Shown piece after piece: positions 1 through 9,642 of a stretch of 64,000 nt of DNA. Under the pieces are notes generated by a model. It was not told where the DNA came from, made no database searches, and was given only the letters and a program-made list of their open reading frames with translations. This DNA comes from Pseudocercospora fijiensis CIRAD86 (Eukaryota; Ascomycota; Dothideomycetes; Mycosphaerellales; Mycosphaerellaceae), in the NCBI RefSeq assembly GCF_000340215.1, contig NW_006921539.1:1498507-1562506 (forward strand), given 5' to 3'. Made by a program: the position numbers and the translations under genes. The number at the start of each line of letters is the position of its first letter. The stretch's first letter is position 1.

Positions 1-1020
1 AAGCCGCTGGTTGTGGTATCTGCTGCTGCACAACGTGGCGAAGACATGCCTGCGAAAGGCACTCTATACGTCTACGATATCATCGACGTGGTCCCAGATC
101 CAGACATTGCCGAATCTGGCGTCAAACTGCACCAGCTCGCGCGAGAAGAAAATAGAGGTGCCATTACGGCGCTCGCCGGACCTTTCCCTGGTGGCTTCAT
201 CGGCACAGCTCAAGGACTGAAGGTGATGATTCGGGGCATGAAGGAGGACGGATCGTGCCTACCCGTTGCATTCCTTGACGCGCAAAGCTATACCCACGTG
301 CTCAAGACCCTTCCAGGTCGTGGTATGTGGCTAGCTGGAGACGCATGGAAAGGACTCTGGTTCGGAGGCTTCACTGAGGAGCCTTACCGAGTCACCGTGC
401 TCGGAAAAGCCCCAAAGATGCATATGGAAGTCATGTCTGCAGAATTCTTGCCCTTCGATGGAGCACTCTACATCGTGGTCCTCGATGCCGATTGCGACAT
501 GCATGTCCTGCAGTACGATCCCGAGAATCCAAAGAGTCTGAACGGCATGAGACTGCTCCATCGAAGCACTTTCCACATCGGCCACTTTACCACGAATAGC
601 ATGCTGTTGCCTTCGACTTTGGCCTCCTTCGCAGCCCAGCAACACGAGATGATGAACGGCGGTTCCAAGGCCGAGGTAAAGCCAGATCCTTTACAGCATG
701 TCCTCACTTCCTCAACATCTGGTGCTATCGGTCTCATCACCCCTCTCGATGAACAAGCATATCGACGCTTGTCGGCACTACAGACACACCTGACCTCAAT
801 CTTGGAGCACGCGGCTGGTCTAAACCCTCGAGCTTACCGATCAATTGAATCAGAAAGTTTCGGCGGTGCTCGCGGTGTGGTCGATGGTCTGCTTGTGAGA
901 AGAATCCATGAACTTGGCGCTGCTCGCAGAGCGGATGTTCTCGGTAGAGCAGGTGTCAGTGCTTGGGGGTTGAGAAGTGATTTGGAGATTATTGGAGGCG
1001 GTGGGCTTGGATATTTGTGA
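1..1020 (+). CDS. CFT1: CFT1/CPSF160-like cleavage and polyadenylation factor, C-terminal part
   Basis: The frame is open from base 1, so the gene begins upstream of the window; about 339 C-terminal residues are present, ending at TGA 1018-1020. The protein reads as the CPSF-A region of the large pre-mRNA 3'-end processing subunit: a beta-propeller-like stretch with the motif LWFGGFTEEPYR, then a DPLQHVLTSSTSGAIGLITPL stretch split by loops, and the conserved tail around VVDGLLVRRI. In the family this subunit is a nuclear scaffold of the cleavage and polyadenylation factor (CPF/CPSF), which recognises the polyadenylation region of pre-mRNA. No intron is visible here. Base composition is normal, with no RIP signature. 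The start is outside the window, so nothing can be said of the promoter. The related DDB1 and SF3b130 proteins share this fold, but the order of motifs fits CFT1 better. Confidence 0.88.
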   Translation, partial: KPLVVVSAAAQRGEDMPAKGTLYVYDIIDVVPDPDIAESGVKLHQLAREENRGAITALAGPFPGGFIGTAQGLKVMIRGMKEDGSCLPVAFLDAQSYTHVLKTLPGRGMWLAGDAWKGLWFGGFTEEPYRVTVLGKAPKMHMEVMSAEFLPFDGALYIVVLDADCDMHVLQYDPENPKSLNGMRLLHRSTFHIGHFTTNSMLLPSTLASFAAQQHEMMNGGSKAEVKPDPLQHVLTSSTSGAIGLITPLDEQAYRRLSALQTHLTSILEHAAGLNPRAYRSIESESFGGARGVVDGLLVRRIHELGAARRADVLGRAGVSAWGLRSDLEIIGGGGLGYL

Positions 1021-1409
1021 GAGTAAAGTAGAGATATGGATGTGACAATGTGATTGATGAACTCGTTGACTGTGCTGAAAATGGCTGTGGCCTGGTTTCT
1101 GCCGCGCCCTGTCGGCCTTATCGCAAATGTGTTTCAACGAGTTGAAATGAAGTTGAGCGAACCTGCTGCGTTGAAACATCTGAAGAAGCGTGGGAGTTCG
1201 AGGTCCCATATCAGACGAACACTTGCCAATTTCAGCACTACGTTGCGGCGGAAGAGCTGTGCCGCTCGGAAAGACATGCAATCCTGTTAGGACGAATCTG
1301 ACGATCCAGCGCTGCGTGATGGTCTGCTACTCGACGAAGGGACGCCATCAAGACATTACCGCTGACTTTCCAACCATGGCCACCGATTCTCTGGAGATGA
1401 CGCCGAGCC
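1021..1409. other. intergenic, 3' flank of CFT1-like gene
   Basis: I see no gene I can support here. The interval holds the CFT1 3' untranslated region and leads into the degraded membrane-protein frame at about 1410. Confidence 0.5.
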
Positions 1410-2004
1410 TTGCGGACTGTGCTACCCATCTCGCCAACAATGAGAACCGGAGCCAGCAACTCTCACCGAAACACAGCTGTCACATCATTTCCCAACCTCC
1501 TAGGAACCTCACAAGGATGTATCGACAATCTTTCGAACTATGATGACCGATTCTCGTGCGAAAAAATCAAACGACATCTTTCAATGCACGTTCTCAACGA
1601 GATCCACAGCTGAATGGGGATCGCCGGGAGTTTCGACAACATTTCTGCGCTACACCATTCAAAGCTGCTACGGCGAGATCACCAGTCATCGCGAATATGC
1701 GACGTACTTCAGCTATTACTTTAAGACGTTCATCACGGTTTTCGCATTCTTGACGACCATTTTGAGCGCGATGCAGGTCATTGTTAGTGTTGATGACAAG
1801 CCCTCTCAGCTGAACAATAATATCTGCTACCGCTTTGCAGTTGGTGCTCTTGTGTTAGTGGCTGTTTGCTTTGGCTCTGTGCTCTTCCTATTTTCAGCCC
1901 TGTTCTTTTACAATGCCATTGCGTCTTTTCTGATCCATATGGTAGAAAAAGGGTTTGGGCAAGAGCAGCGCGGAGAAAATGCCGGAGTCTGGCCAAATAA
2001 CTAA
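1410..2004 (+). pseudogene. degraded copy of a fungal two-helix membrane protein
   Basis: Two adjacent frames together resemble the second half of the intact protein encoded at 8143-9159 on the other strand. The first frame (1410-1613) ends in a stretch KIKRHLSMHVLNEI that parallels LRLSRLNKIYR of the intact protein. The second (1540-2004) gives FLRYTIQSCYGE, then two hydrophobic helices with the shared motif LSAMQV. A shift of frame between about 1600 and 1640 is needed to read both, and I cannot find the N-terminal half. The second frame alone could still be a small gene of 154 residues with two transmembrane helices. It is convergent with the Mid2-like gene at 2085-2855, the same arrangement as the intact pair on the right. 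The function of this family is unknown to me. Confidence 0.45.
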
Positions 2005-2084
2005 CTGTTTGATATTATGATACAGTTCTCAAGTTCACAATCTTCCGAGCACTGTGTGAACTTCGCCTTCCCCAAAAGAAGTTA

Positions 2085-2855
2085 TCAAATTTGTCGAATA
2101 TGCGACTGGCTAAGCTCGACCGCGGGTTTCTCTTCGTTGCGAAGCTTTGGTTCTGCGAATCCTGATGCGTACACGTGGCTCCCTGATGAATTCTTTCTTC
2201 TCCTTCGCCAGAGGAGGAATGCTGCCGACGCGAGTGCTAGGACGCCTATGATCGCGCCAACAGCTATTCCTGCTTTTGCTCCAGTGCTTAGCCCATGGCT
2301 TCTTTCCTGAAAGCTTGCATCTGGAGACTCGGTTGGTGACGGTATCGTTGGGACTGTCCTGCCCGACGCACTCGACACAGAGTCAAAGGATGTGGATGAT
2401 GTAGCTGACGAGGTCGATTTTGATGTGGCAGTTGAGGATATATATTTGGTAATTATTGCCGTGGTCGTGGTATCCTCCAGCGCGCTTGCCAATCTAGCTA
2501 TGTAGTCTCTCGCTGACACCACTGTTGGAACAGTAGCGATGTAGGGAACCAGGAGAGTACTCCCCGGAGGAAGAGTGACTTCGCTCGTAATACCGAAAGC
2601 TGTCCAGTCAGGGTCTCGCCCATAACCGGCACCCCAGGTATCACTTATGGTGTCTGTTGATGAACCCAGAAGCCCCGACACGAGCGATGGAAGGGCAAGC
2701 GTGGTCGATCTCGTGATTGTAGCGGGAATTAAAAGGACAAAATCGTTGCTCACTGTCGTAGTTCCAGAGATTGCTGTCACAAGTCCATCATCGTACGGAT
2801 CTAAACCCTGGGTCCAGATAGGGCTCTCTGAGGGTATGTACAGTGTAGTCTCCAT
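2085..2855 (-). CDS. Mid2-like Ser/Thr-rich single-pass membrane protein (copy A)
   Basis: A 256-residue protein in one exon. The N-terminal 120 residues form a compact domain ending in LPPGSTLLVPYIATVP. A Ser/Thr-rich stalk follows (about 130-185), then one transmembrane helix (about 195-216) followed by RRRRK and a 35-residue cytoplasmic tail. No classical signal peptide is visible. The layout is that of Mid2/Wsc-type cell-surface sensors, which signal wall stress in fungi, but this assignment rests on architecture, not on a recognised catalytic or sensor motif. The start METTLYIPS parallels MATTLHLPS of the paralogue at 6587, which supports both starts. The gene is convergent with the membrane-protein remnant at 1410-2004. 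Confidence 0.7.
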   Translation of the reverse strand: METTLYIPSESPIWTQGLDPYDDGLVTAISGTTTVSNDFVLLIPATITRSTTLALPSLVSGLLGSSTDTISDTWGAGYGRDPDWTAFGITSEVTLPPGSTLLVPYIATVPTVVSARDYIARLASALEDTTTTAIITKYISSTATSKSTSSATSSTSFDSVSSASGRTVPTIPSPTESPDASFQERSHGLSTGAKAGIAVGAIIGVLALASAAFLLWRRRRKNSSGSHVYASGFAEPKLRNEEKPAVELSQSHIRQI

Positions 2856-3624
2856 GGTGAAAAATTGGAAAAGCAGCGAAGAGGCCAGCGGCGAGATGCG
2901 ACTAGCAAGCAGTCTGAAGGATGACTGAGGCTATACAGTGTGTCTTATGCATTCGAGAAGTCGCTCGGTAGTGCTTCCTTCCGGCCTACTCGTCAAAGGC
3001 ACATTTACTGTGATTCTCGCAAAAGTCCGTCCCCAATATACTGGATTGATCAGGAGGCATTGGCACGGTCCTCATTCTGGTCTCCGACCGGCTTCGCTAA
3101 TGCATAATAAGCCACACCCTGTTCTACACGCGGGAGGTCCTAGAACAGACTCTCCCATGGCCCACAAAGAAATGGGAAAGGCTGGAGTCGCTCTAGCGAG
3201 TGCGTCGAAGCAGCCATGATCGTTTGGAGAGCAGGAGGAGATTGAGCAATGCAGCTAGCGAATGTCCAGCATCACGCTAACAAGTGCCTTTGTGATACGC
3301 ATTGCCCAGAGGTCGCACGGCTCGGCGCAGCCGGTCGTTGCCTTCGTTGCCTTCGACATGGGTGACTGTGGCGTTCGTGGATTTATGTGGTCGAACCTTA
3401 TTCAGGCTATTGTCAGCTGTGGCTCTAACTCGAATAGGCAGGTGCCAGCCTTACCATATGCCTGGCAGGAATTCTCGCCCGTCCTCGCATCGGAGCCTCA
3501 CATGAGCCGCAGGTATTGCATCGTGATTCGCCTTTCGGACTTGTTCGGGCTCGTCTCCAATTGCAGTTTTTATGTAATTTCAAAGTGGGTACAAGAAAAA
3601 TTGGTATTGTTATGCCTGGTCTGC
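2856..3624. other. intergenic between Mid2-like gene A and Hsp70-like gene
   Basis: The stretch holds the upstream region of the Mid2-like gene A and the 3' flank of the Hsp70-like gene. I see only short frames without family character in it. Confidence 0.5.
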
Positions 3625-5680
3625 TCAGCCGTACACAAACGTCCCTGCAGCGTGTCCGCTATCCACTCGAGCCTTTGGCGGACAGTCCAGGAATTCAACA
3701 CTGAGGCTGTCGTGATCTGTACTTACGAGTCCATTACTTCCCCGTACCTCGAACCTCAGGTCAGCCGGACCAGGCTTGACAACAAATGAGAGCTCTGTTT
3801 TCCAATATTTCTGCTTCAGCTTTCGCCCTTTGCTTGACCATGCGTCTTTCAATGTCCAGGACTCGACTTTGGTCATGTCGTTGGCAGTTAGCCTGTAATT
3901 TACGAGCACAACCTCTTTGCAGTTGGAATCGGTTGTACGTATCGGAAGCTGGCCAGGCGACGAGGTGGACATCACTATTCGAACGGTTCGAGGAACATCG
4001 AGTTCTTCTTTGGTTAATGTGGATCGGTATTTACGGCCGATACCGTCGGATACGGTGATGGTTTGTCCCTGACGTATGAACCAGCTGTGTGATAATTAGA
4101 TTATGAGCCATGCGACGCTGAGAAGCACTTACTCGATGCAATTCTCAACCCACTCTCGGCCATCATTTCCCTTGATCGTGGACACCATTCCGTGTTTTGC
4201 AAAATTGTATGGTTCACGAACAGCTACACCGTAGCTGTTTCGACAATGTCTGGTCTTATAGACGTCTTGTCCAGCGCTTGGTCCTTTGCCAAGTTGTTGC
4301 GTACGTTCTCTCACCAAGCCACGTACAACAGCAAGCTGTCTGTATTGAATCAGAATAGCCGTCATGCCATAGCTTGGTGCAAGACTCACGGTTCTAGTAC
4401 TCTCATGATACGGATCAATGCCGTATTGTTAGAGGCGAATCCCTCGTTCTTCTCGTACCGTCTCTTGAGTTGGTCGTAAAGGTATGGAGAACTGCCAAGG
4501 CCACCGGAGAGGATGATGTAAGAGACTTGTAGGTTGAAAAACTCTTCTTGAAGCGCCAAGAGCCGTCCATCGATCAGCTCGAAGATTTGCGACACCTGGT
4601 GATCAAAGATGCCTTTCAAGGTCTCACGAGCTATCGACATTCGGGAGTCCTTGATGCCAACATCAGGGAAGCTCTGCGCACCTGCCAAGCCTTTCACATC
4701 TAGCCAGTATTGATCTACCAGCGGTTTGGGGAAGGAGTGCTTGATGGTCTGAAATTTGCCAGTTAGCATCTCCTCGGCGAGACAGTACAAATCACCGTCC
4801 AGGTAATCAGCAATCGGTTCAAGCCGCTGAACTATGTGCTCTGCCATGCGATAGTCGATGAGAGTAGATCCGACCGGAACTCCCTCCACATGATCCAGCG
4901 GTTCTAGTTCAACCTGGTCGTCGTCGAGCGACTTGACTTTCAGCAGATTGACATCTGTGGTGCCGCCTCCAGCCTAGAGAAGAGTCAGTTCAATTCGCCC
5001 GGCCAGGTCGCGAATCTCATACATCGCAGATGAGGAACACATCGTCGCTGGCATATTTTGTCTTGCAAGCATCAATGGCGGCCGCTTCGGCTTCCGTCAG
5101 TCCCATGCGTACTGTCTGGCGTGGCGTACTCGTAAAACCGGCTGCTTTGATGAGACCCTCGATACTCGCGATCATAGCCGGGTTGGTCCAGGTGGTGGGA
5201 GTGCTGAAGCTGTATTCAACATGGAGACTGTGCCACTTGGGGACAGAGTCGTTGAAGAATTTGACGATCTCCGCGTACAGGCATTTAAGGTAGTCGCCAT
5301 ACCAGCGTCTCGCGTGATGGGATTCGAAGCCTCGATAGTCTTCGTAGTCATGGTCCAAGGTCAACTTGAATTGCTCCCGAACCTCAAGTTTCGCGTCGCC
5401 GAACATGCACTCAAAGCCCCATGCTTGTACGCCGTCCTTCTCTCGACTGTACCCAACGGCCGTAGCCACTTTGTCTGCCTTGATATTGCCATGAGAGCCG
5501 GGCCAGAGGTTGATGGTGCGAGGGTGGTGCCAGTCAGGTCCAATGGAGTACGCGACACCCTGCGGTCATTAGTAATCGAGCCAAGCTTTTCGATCGCCAT
5601 CGCCATCTCCATCTCGCACGCACCGAACACGTTTGGCCAACATCGATACCAACAACAATATCAGGCCTTCGAGCTGCCAT
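3625..5680 (-). CDS. Hsp70-family ATPase-domain protein, five exons
   Basis: Exons (minus strand): 5680-5624, 5559-5023, 4973-4390, 4339-4133, 4084-3625. Introns are 64, 49, 50, 48 bp, all GT-AG, and the splices keep one frame of 614 residues. The actin-like ATPase signatures of Hsp70 are in order: phosphate-1 GIDVGQTCSGVAYS at about 11-24 (split by intron 1), phosphate-2 DAGGGTTDV at 198-206 (split by intron 2), and the adenosine motif ILSGGLGSSPYL near 352-363. The C-terminal 200 residues do not look like the canonical Hsp70 peptide-binding domain. The protein is thus closer to the divergent fungal Hsp70-like or HSP12A-type group, often encoded near NLR-like genes; whether it acts as a chaperone is unknown. 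It shares a 906-bp divergent upstream region with the Mid2-like gene B. Confidence 0.85.
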
Positions 5681-6586
5681 CGCAACGAGAACCACCGATC
5701 CGTCGCAGAGTAGCTGTATGAAAGAAAATATGAAGAAAGCCTGAGAGCTTCCCGTGGGAACACACGCAGAAGTCAGATTCAGGCAGCGGCGCCCACAAGG
5801 CAAACGATAGCGCACCAGGACACCAGTACTCCAAATGATAGCAAGAGCGAGACATGGAACAGGGGCGGGCGTGATGCTGTGCGCGAGGACCTACACCGGT
5901 CGCCTCGACGGAATCCACATGCAGGAGACTGTACCAATGGCACAACCAAGGTCTCGCAGGCTGGACGGGAAACACACTTGAACGGCCATCTCCGGAACCA
6001 GTGCGAGATGCAGCACGATTCTGTTCAGCCGTCGATCTAGATCCATGGTCACGCTATTCGTGCATGTGATGTGGGTCACGGTGCACTACACGCAGCCAGC
6101 CATAATGCCACGCCATGTTCCGCACGCCCAGTGCGCGATGCGATACGAGGCCCACGATATGGCGGGCATGCACCGCTGCTCAGTTTTGGCTTCATGTGGC
6201 AGCCGACATTGGTATGGGAGCAATACGAGGCGACTCCAGCAACTCAGCACGGGCCACACGCCAAAAAGCAAGTACGATGTCAATGAAAGCATGCGAGGAC
6301 GGGGCCATTCCATTCAGAGCAAACCATGGCCTTCCGGACCGAGCTGCGAGCTGTGTGGCTTGTGATGATACAGTACAGGCCTGCGTATTTGTGTGACGAC
6401 CACACCACCCCTACCCGCTCCAGATTTGACTTTGACTTCTCAGCCTTTCTTCAGCCACTGTGGTCCAGATTAGCTAGTGTGTGGGATTGGTGGCCCAGCT
6501 TTGGCCGAAAGCCTCCCCAGTATCCCATTTTCCTGCTTCACACGGTACTACTGCTTCAGCACCAGATTTTCTCCCACATTCTTGTT
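5681..6586. promoter_or_regulatory. divergent intergenic region between Hsp70-like and Mid2-like B genes
   Basis: The two start codons (5680 minus, 6587 plus) face away from each other over 906 bp, so both promoters and both 5' leaders must lie here. I recognise no specific element with confidence. The frame of the Mid2-like gene stays open upstream to 6326, but those residues have no counterpart in its paralogue. Confidence 0.45.
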
Positions 6587-8104
6587 ATGGCCACCACTCT
6601 GCACCTACCGTCCACTCTTCCCATCCTCACAGCCACGCTGCCTGATACGCCTAAGACAGTGAATGGTACCCTCACCGCTCAAGGCTTTGCAATCTGGATT
6701 CCTGTATCGAATACCGAGGATTCCACCCACGATGTGCCATTATCATCTTTCATGACGATTCTGACTTCGGCTTCACCCGCCTCTCCGCCAACACCGACAG
6801 AGGCCTGGGCAGGCACATCGCCTATCACCAATCTCGACACCACGTATTCGCTGCCTCCGGGTTCGACTCTGTACATCCCCTACACTGCTACTATTCCAGT
6901 CTCACTAAATGTGGCCTCACTTGCCGAACAATTGCAGCGTGCATTGACGAGCCCATCGGCGACGGCAACGGATGCAAGCAACAGTGTCAGCTCGGCGTCT
7001 CAGGCTACTACCTCAGTAGGTCCGACATCAATGGGCGTATCCACATCTGCCACGAGCTCCTCTAGTACGCCCACTTCTAACACAGGATCGGGCAAGGACT
7101 TCGACGGGTCCCAGCTCGGCGGTGCAATCGCAGGTGCCCTCCTTGGTGGCCTTCTAATTGGTGCTCTCGTGGCCTGGCTCTTGGTGAGACAGCGGAGGTC
7201 ACGACGTTCCGCAGTTGCAGCTGGTTCCAAGGACTGGAGCTCGAGAGCGCCGACTGGCGAAGACCCCATTGTTGACACACCAGCAATCCCGATGAAAGGG
7301 GATAAGGTGACTGGCTGGGAAAAGCATTTGCCGCAAGAGAAAGACGACGGCACAATTGTGCAAAGTGTGAAGTCCATGTTCGAGCACGTTCAGATTCATA
7401 TCGAAGGGTACTATAATTCAAGCCCTACGAAGCTGGCAATCGATCAGATACAGTCGCTTGAGACATATTCGTCAGTCAAGCTCTCACCGCTTCTATTGAA
7501 GGCCAGCAGTCCTTCGCCGCTTCTTGAGGGCATCGTGACTCGATGGATTGTTCACAAAATATCATTACGCTCAGATCCCCAAGAGTCTTTGCTGCCTCTC
7601 GAATACACCAAGATTCCAGCAAAGAGTGGATGGCACCTGGAAAGGGAGGGAGATGAAGCCACGAAAAGTAGGTCTTTCCATTCTGTATACCCATACGTGA
7701 TGCTGATTCGAACAGATCTACCCGAAGCATTCTCGCAGTGGCGCGTGCTCACAGGCCATCTCCTTCCGAGTGCCAGAGACGATCCGGATTTCCGTCGAAC
7801 TCTCGACGCGAACATCGACTCTGCAGTCCGAACCCTGACCAACGCACTCTCGCCATGGGCCCTTGGTGGCAAAAGCGATGCTGATCGTGTGGAGAGTTTG
7901 CATCAAATCCTGCATCAAGCGAGCGAGACTGGAATTTTATTGTTTACGCAACCATCTTTGTTCATTTTCGATTGGAGGAATTTTGATGCCGTCTCGGAAA
8001 GAAGTGCAGTCATCACGCCGGCGCTGGTTCGCGACACCGCTAGGAATGAGAGGCATTCGGAGTTGGAGCGTGTTTTGATTAAAGCGAAGCGTGTGCAAGT
8101 TTAG
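6587..8104 (+). CDS. Mid2-like membrane protein with large cytoplasmic domain (copy B)
   Basis: The start at 6587 gives 505 residues and aligns with the paralogue at 2085-2855 (MATTLHLPS against METTLYIPS). Order of parts: an extracellular domain with LPPGSTLYIPYTATIP near 92-104, a Ser/Thr-rich stalk (105-165), a glycine-rich transmembrane helix (about 179-200), a basic RQRRSRR anchor, and a cytoplasmic domain of about 300 residues absent from copy A. The cytoplasmic part (from about 265, MFEHVQIHIEGYY) is of a kind seen in fungal Mid2-like proteins; its function is unknown. A candidate 48-bp intron, 7668-7715 (gtaggt...ctgattcgaacag), would remove 16 residues without changing the frame. The gene is convergent with 8143-9159, leaving 38 bp between stop codons. 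Confidence 0.72.
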   Translation: MATTLHLPSTLPILTATLPDTPKTVNGTLTAQGFAIWIPVSNTEDSTHDVPLSSFMTILTSASPASPPTPTEAWAGTSPITNLDTTYSLPPGSTLYIPYTATIPVSLNVASLAEQLQRALTSPSATATDASNSVSSASQATTSVGPTSMGVSTSATSSSSTPTSNTGSGKDFDGSQLGGAIAGALLGGLLIGALVAWLLVRQRRSRRSAVAAGSKDWSSRAPTGEDPIVDTPAIPMKGDKVTGWEKHLPQEKDDGTIVQSVKSMFEHVQIHIEGYYNSSPTKLAIDQIQSLETYSSVKLSPLLLKASSPSPLLEGIVTRWIVHKISLRSDPQESLLPLEYTKIPAKSGWHLEREGDEATKSRSFHSVYPYVMLIRTDLPEAFSQWRVLTGHLLPSARDDPDFRRTLDANIDSAVRTLTNALSPWALGGKSDADRVESLHQILHQASETGILLFTQPSLFIFDWRNFDAVSERSAVITPALVRDTARNERHSELERVLIKAKRVQV

Positions 8105-8142
8105 TGCGGCTGTCCAAGTTGACACTGCTATTTAGAAGCCAT

Positions 8143-9159
8143 TCAAGCGGATAGAACACCGTCCGTGGTCTTGCCAAAACCAGGCTTGAGCGGAGGCTTT
8201 ACCCCAAGGTCTTCAAAGCGCCTGTCTTGCATCTTCAATGTTCTTTGCAAGTTGGCAATGAACATCGCTATGAGTATAGCTGCTAGCAAGGCGAATGCGA
8301 GGATTGGAGAGATGATGGAAAAGACGGCAAAGCCGTAGCATGCCCTCTGAAAGGCGTGATTTGTGGCCAAGATCTTCGTGCTTTGCACGACTTGCATGGC
8401 ACTGAGGACAACCACAATGTAGACTGTGCCGGCTGCTATGACGCTCAGATGGTCGATGACGAGATCGATGTAGCGTGTGTGTCCTGTCAAAGGCGAATAC
8501 CCATGTAACCAGTCTCCGAGTATGAAGCGATATATTTTGTTCAGCCGGCTTAGACGCAGTTCGCCATACACGTATCGAAGGTCAAGATGCGGATATATGT
8601 CGTCCCCGGGGTAATCTTCCAGTATCCTTTCGACCAGCTTCTTCCAGTCCATCCACGCGTAGCTCGAAGGCATGAGCTTATTCTCAACCGCAAGGTCGAA
8701 GTCCAGCTTCGTTGGCACCAGAGCCGTATACGTGTGAAGGAAGCCGAGAGTCCGGCCGCGGAGGTCCGAAGGCTTCATGTACAGATGTTCGTAGAGCGCA
8801 GTCAAGAGCATGCATTCCGGTAGAGGCTTGACGAAGATCTTGCGTGAAGTCCAGACCAGGTGGAGCGAGGCGTCTGTTGTTGGGATTATTCTGCGGTCCA
8901 GGACGAGCTGTTTGTTTAACGGTCGTGGAGGCAGGGGCCGTCCGACCATCCAGAGGTAAGGCGAGGCATTGTCCAGACGCTGGCTGGCGAGGTCTTGTTC
9001 GAGGAATTCGAGGGCTTGGAGAGGAGGTGTTGGTGCTGTTGGGCGGAAGTTCGGGGGGAAGGTGGCTTCGATGGATGCCTCAGGCTGCCGCGGAGGAGGG
9101 GGGAGGTCCATTGAAGGCGGGCGGATTCGTCTGTCGCCAACAACAGTGCCAGATGGCAT
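8143..9159 (-). CDS. fungal two-helix membrane protein of unknown function
   Basis: A single-exon frame of 338 residues. The first 70 residues are proline-rich and polar. The middle carries short conserved-looking blocks (SPYLWMVGRPLPPRPLNKQ, HLVWTSRKIFVKPLP, LRGRTLGFLHTY). Two transmembrane helices follow near 235-255 and 270-300, with VVLSAMQV in the first. The same layout recurs in many ascomycete hypothetical proteins, usually beside NLR or heterokaryon-incompatibility genes; that is a general recollection, and I know no function. A degraded relative lies at 1410-2004. Its neighbour in convergent orientation, the Mid2-like B gene, is likewise the relative of the neighbour of that remnant. 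Confidence 0.7.
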   Translation of the reverse strand: MPSGTVVGDRRIRPPSMDLPPPPRQPEASIEATFPPNFRPTAPTPPLQALEFLEQDLASQRLDNASPYLWMVGRPLPPRPLNKQLVLDRRIIPTTDASLHLVWTSRKIFVKPLPECMLLTALYEHLYMKPSDLRGRTLGFLHTYTALVPTKLDFDLAVENKLMPSSYAWMDWKKLVERILEDYPGDDIYPHLDLRYVYGELRLSRLNKIYRFILGDWLHGYSPLTGHTRYIDLVIDHLSVIAAGTVYIVVVLSAMQVVQSTKILATNHAFQRACYGFAVFSIISPILAFALLAAILIAMFIANLQRTLKMQDRRFEDLGVKPPLKPGFGKTTDGVLSA

Positions 9160-9642
9160 AGTTCTACCTGGAGCATGAGATCGGGTAGATTCAGGTCCAC
9201 ATTCACGTCCACAAAAGCCACATCACGGCACGATCTGGAGGCTGCCCTGTGCCACCGACCTCGACCATCTTCCATCATGTCTGGGCAATATTCTAGGCAC
9301 ATGAACTCAAATGAGTTTCAGCCTTGGGGACGGGCTGCAATGGTTACGTCCGCCTTGCGCTGGTTGGGATTCGTGGCGCCGTGGCGCTTTCGATCGTCTC
9401 GGAAATCGACATGTCGTGATTAAGTCCCCTTATGGGAGGCTGCAGCCTCCTCCCACGCACCCAGCCGTGTCCGCTCGATCGGGCAACGGTCCTATGACCC
9501 CATGCAGGAGGGGCCCCCGGCCAGCCTTACGGTACATGGCGACATCTGCAATGTATTACGTCCCAGCAGTGAGCATGAACAGTGAACTGCTTTGCTCTTT
9601 GCAAGCGGGCTGCTGTTGCAGAGTACTTACTCCTGAGACGCA
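9160..9642. other. intergenic, divergent upstream region of membrane protein and NLR-like gene
   Basis: The stretch lies between the start of the membrane-protein gene on the minus strand and the NLR-like start at 9643, so it should hold both promoters. I see no further gene. Confidence 0.45.

Noticed and set aside
3262..3789. 175-residue plus-strand frame
   Set aside because: Its right part overlaps the last exon of the Hsp70-like gene on the other strand, and it shows no recognisable domain.
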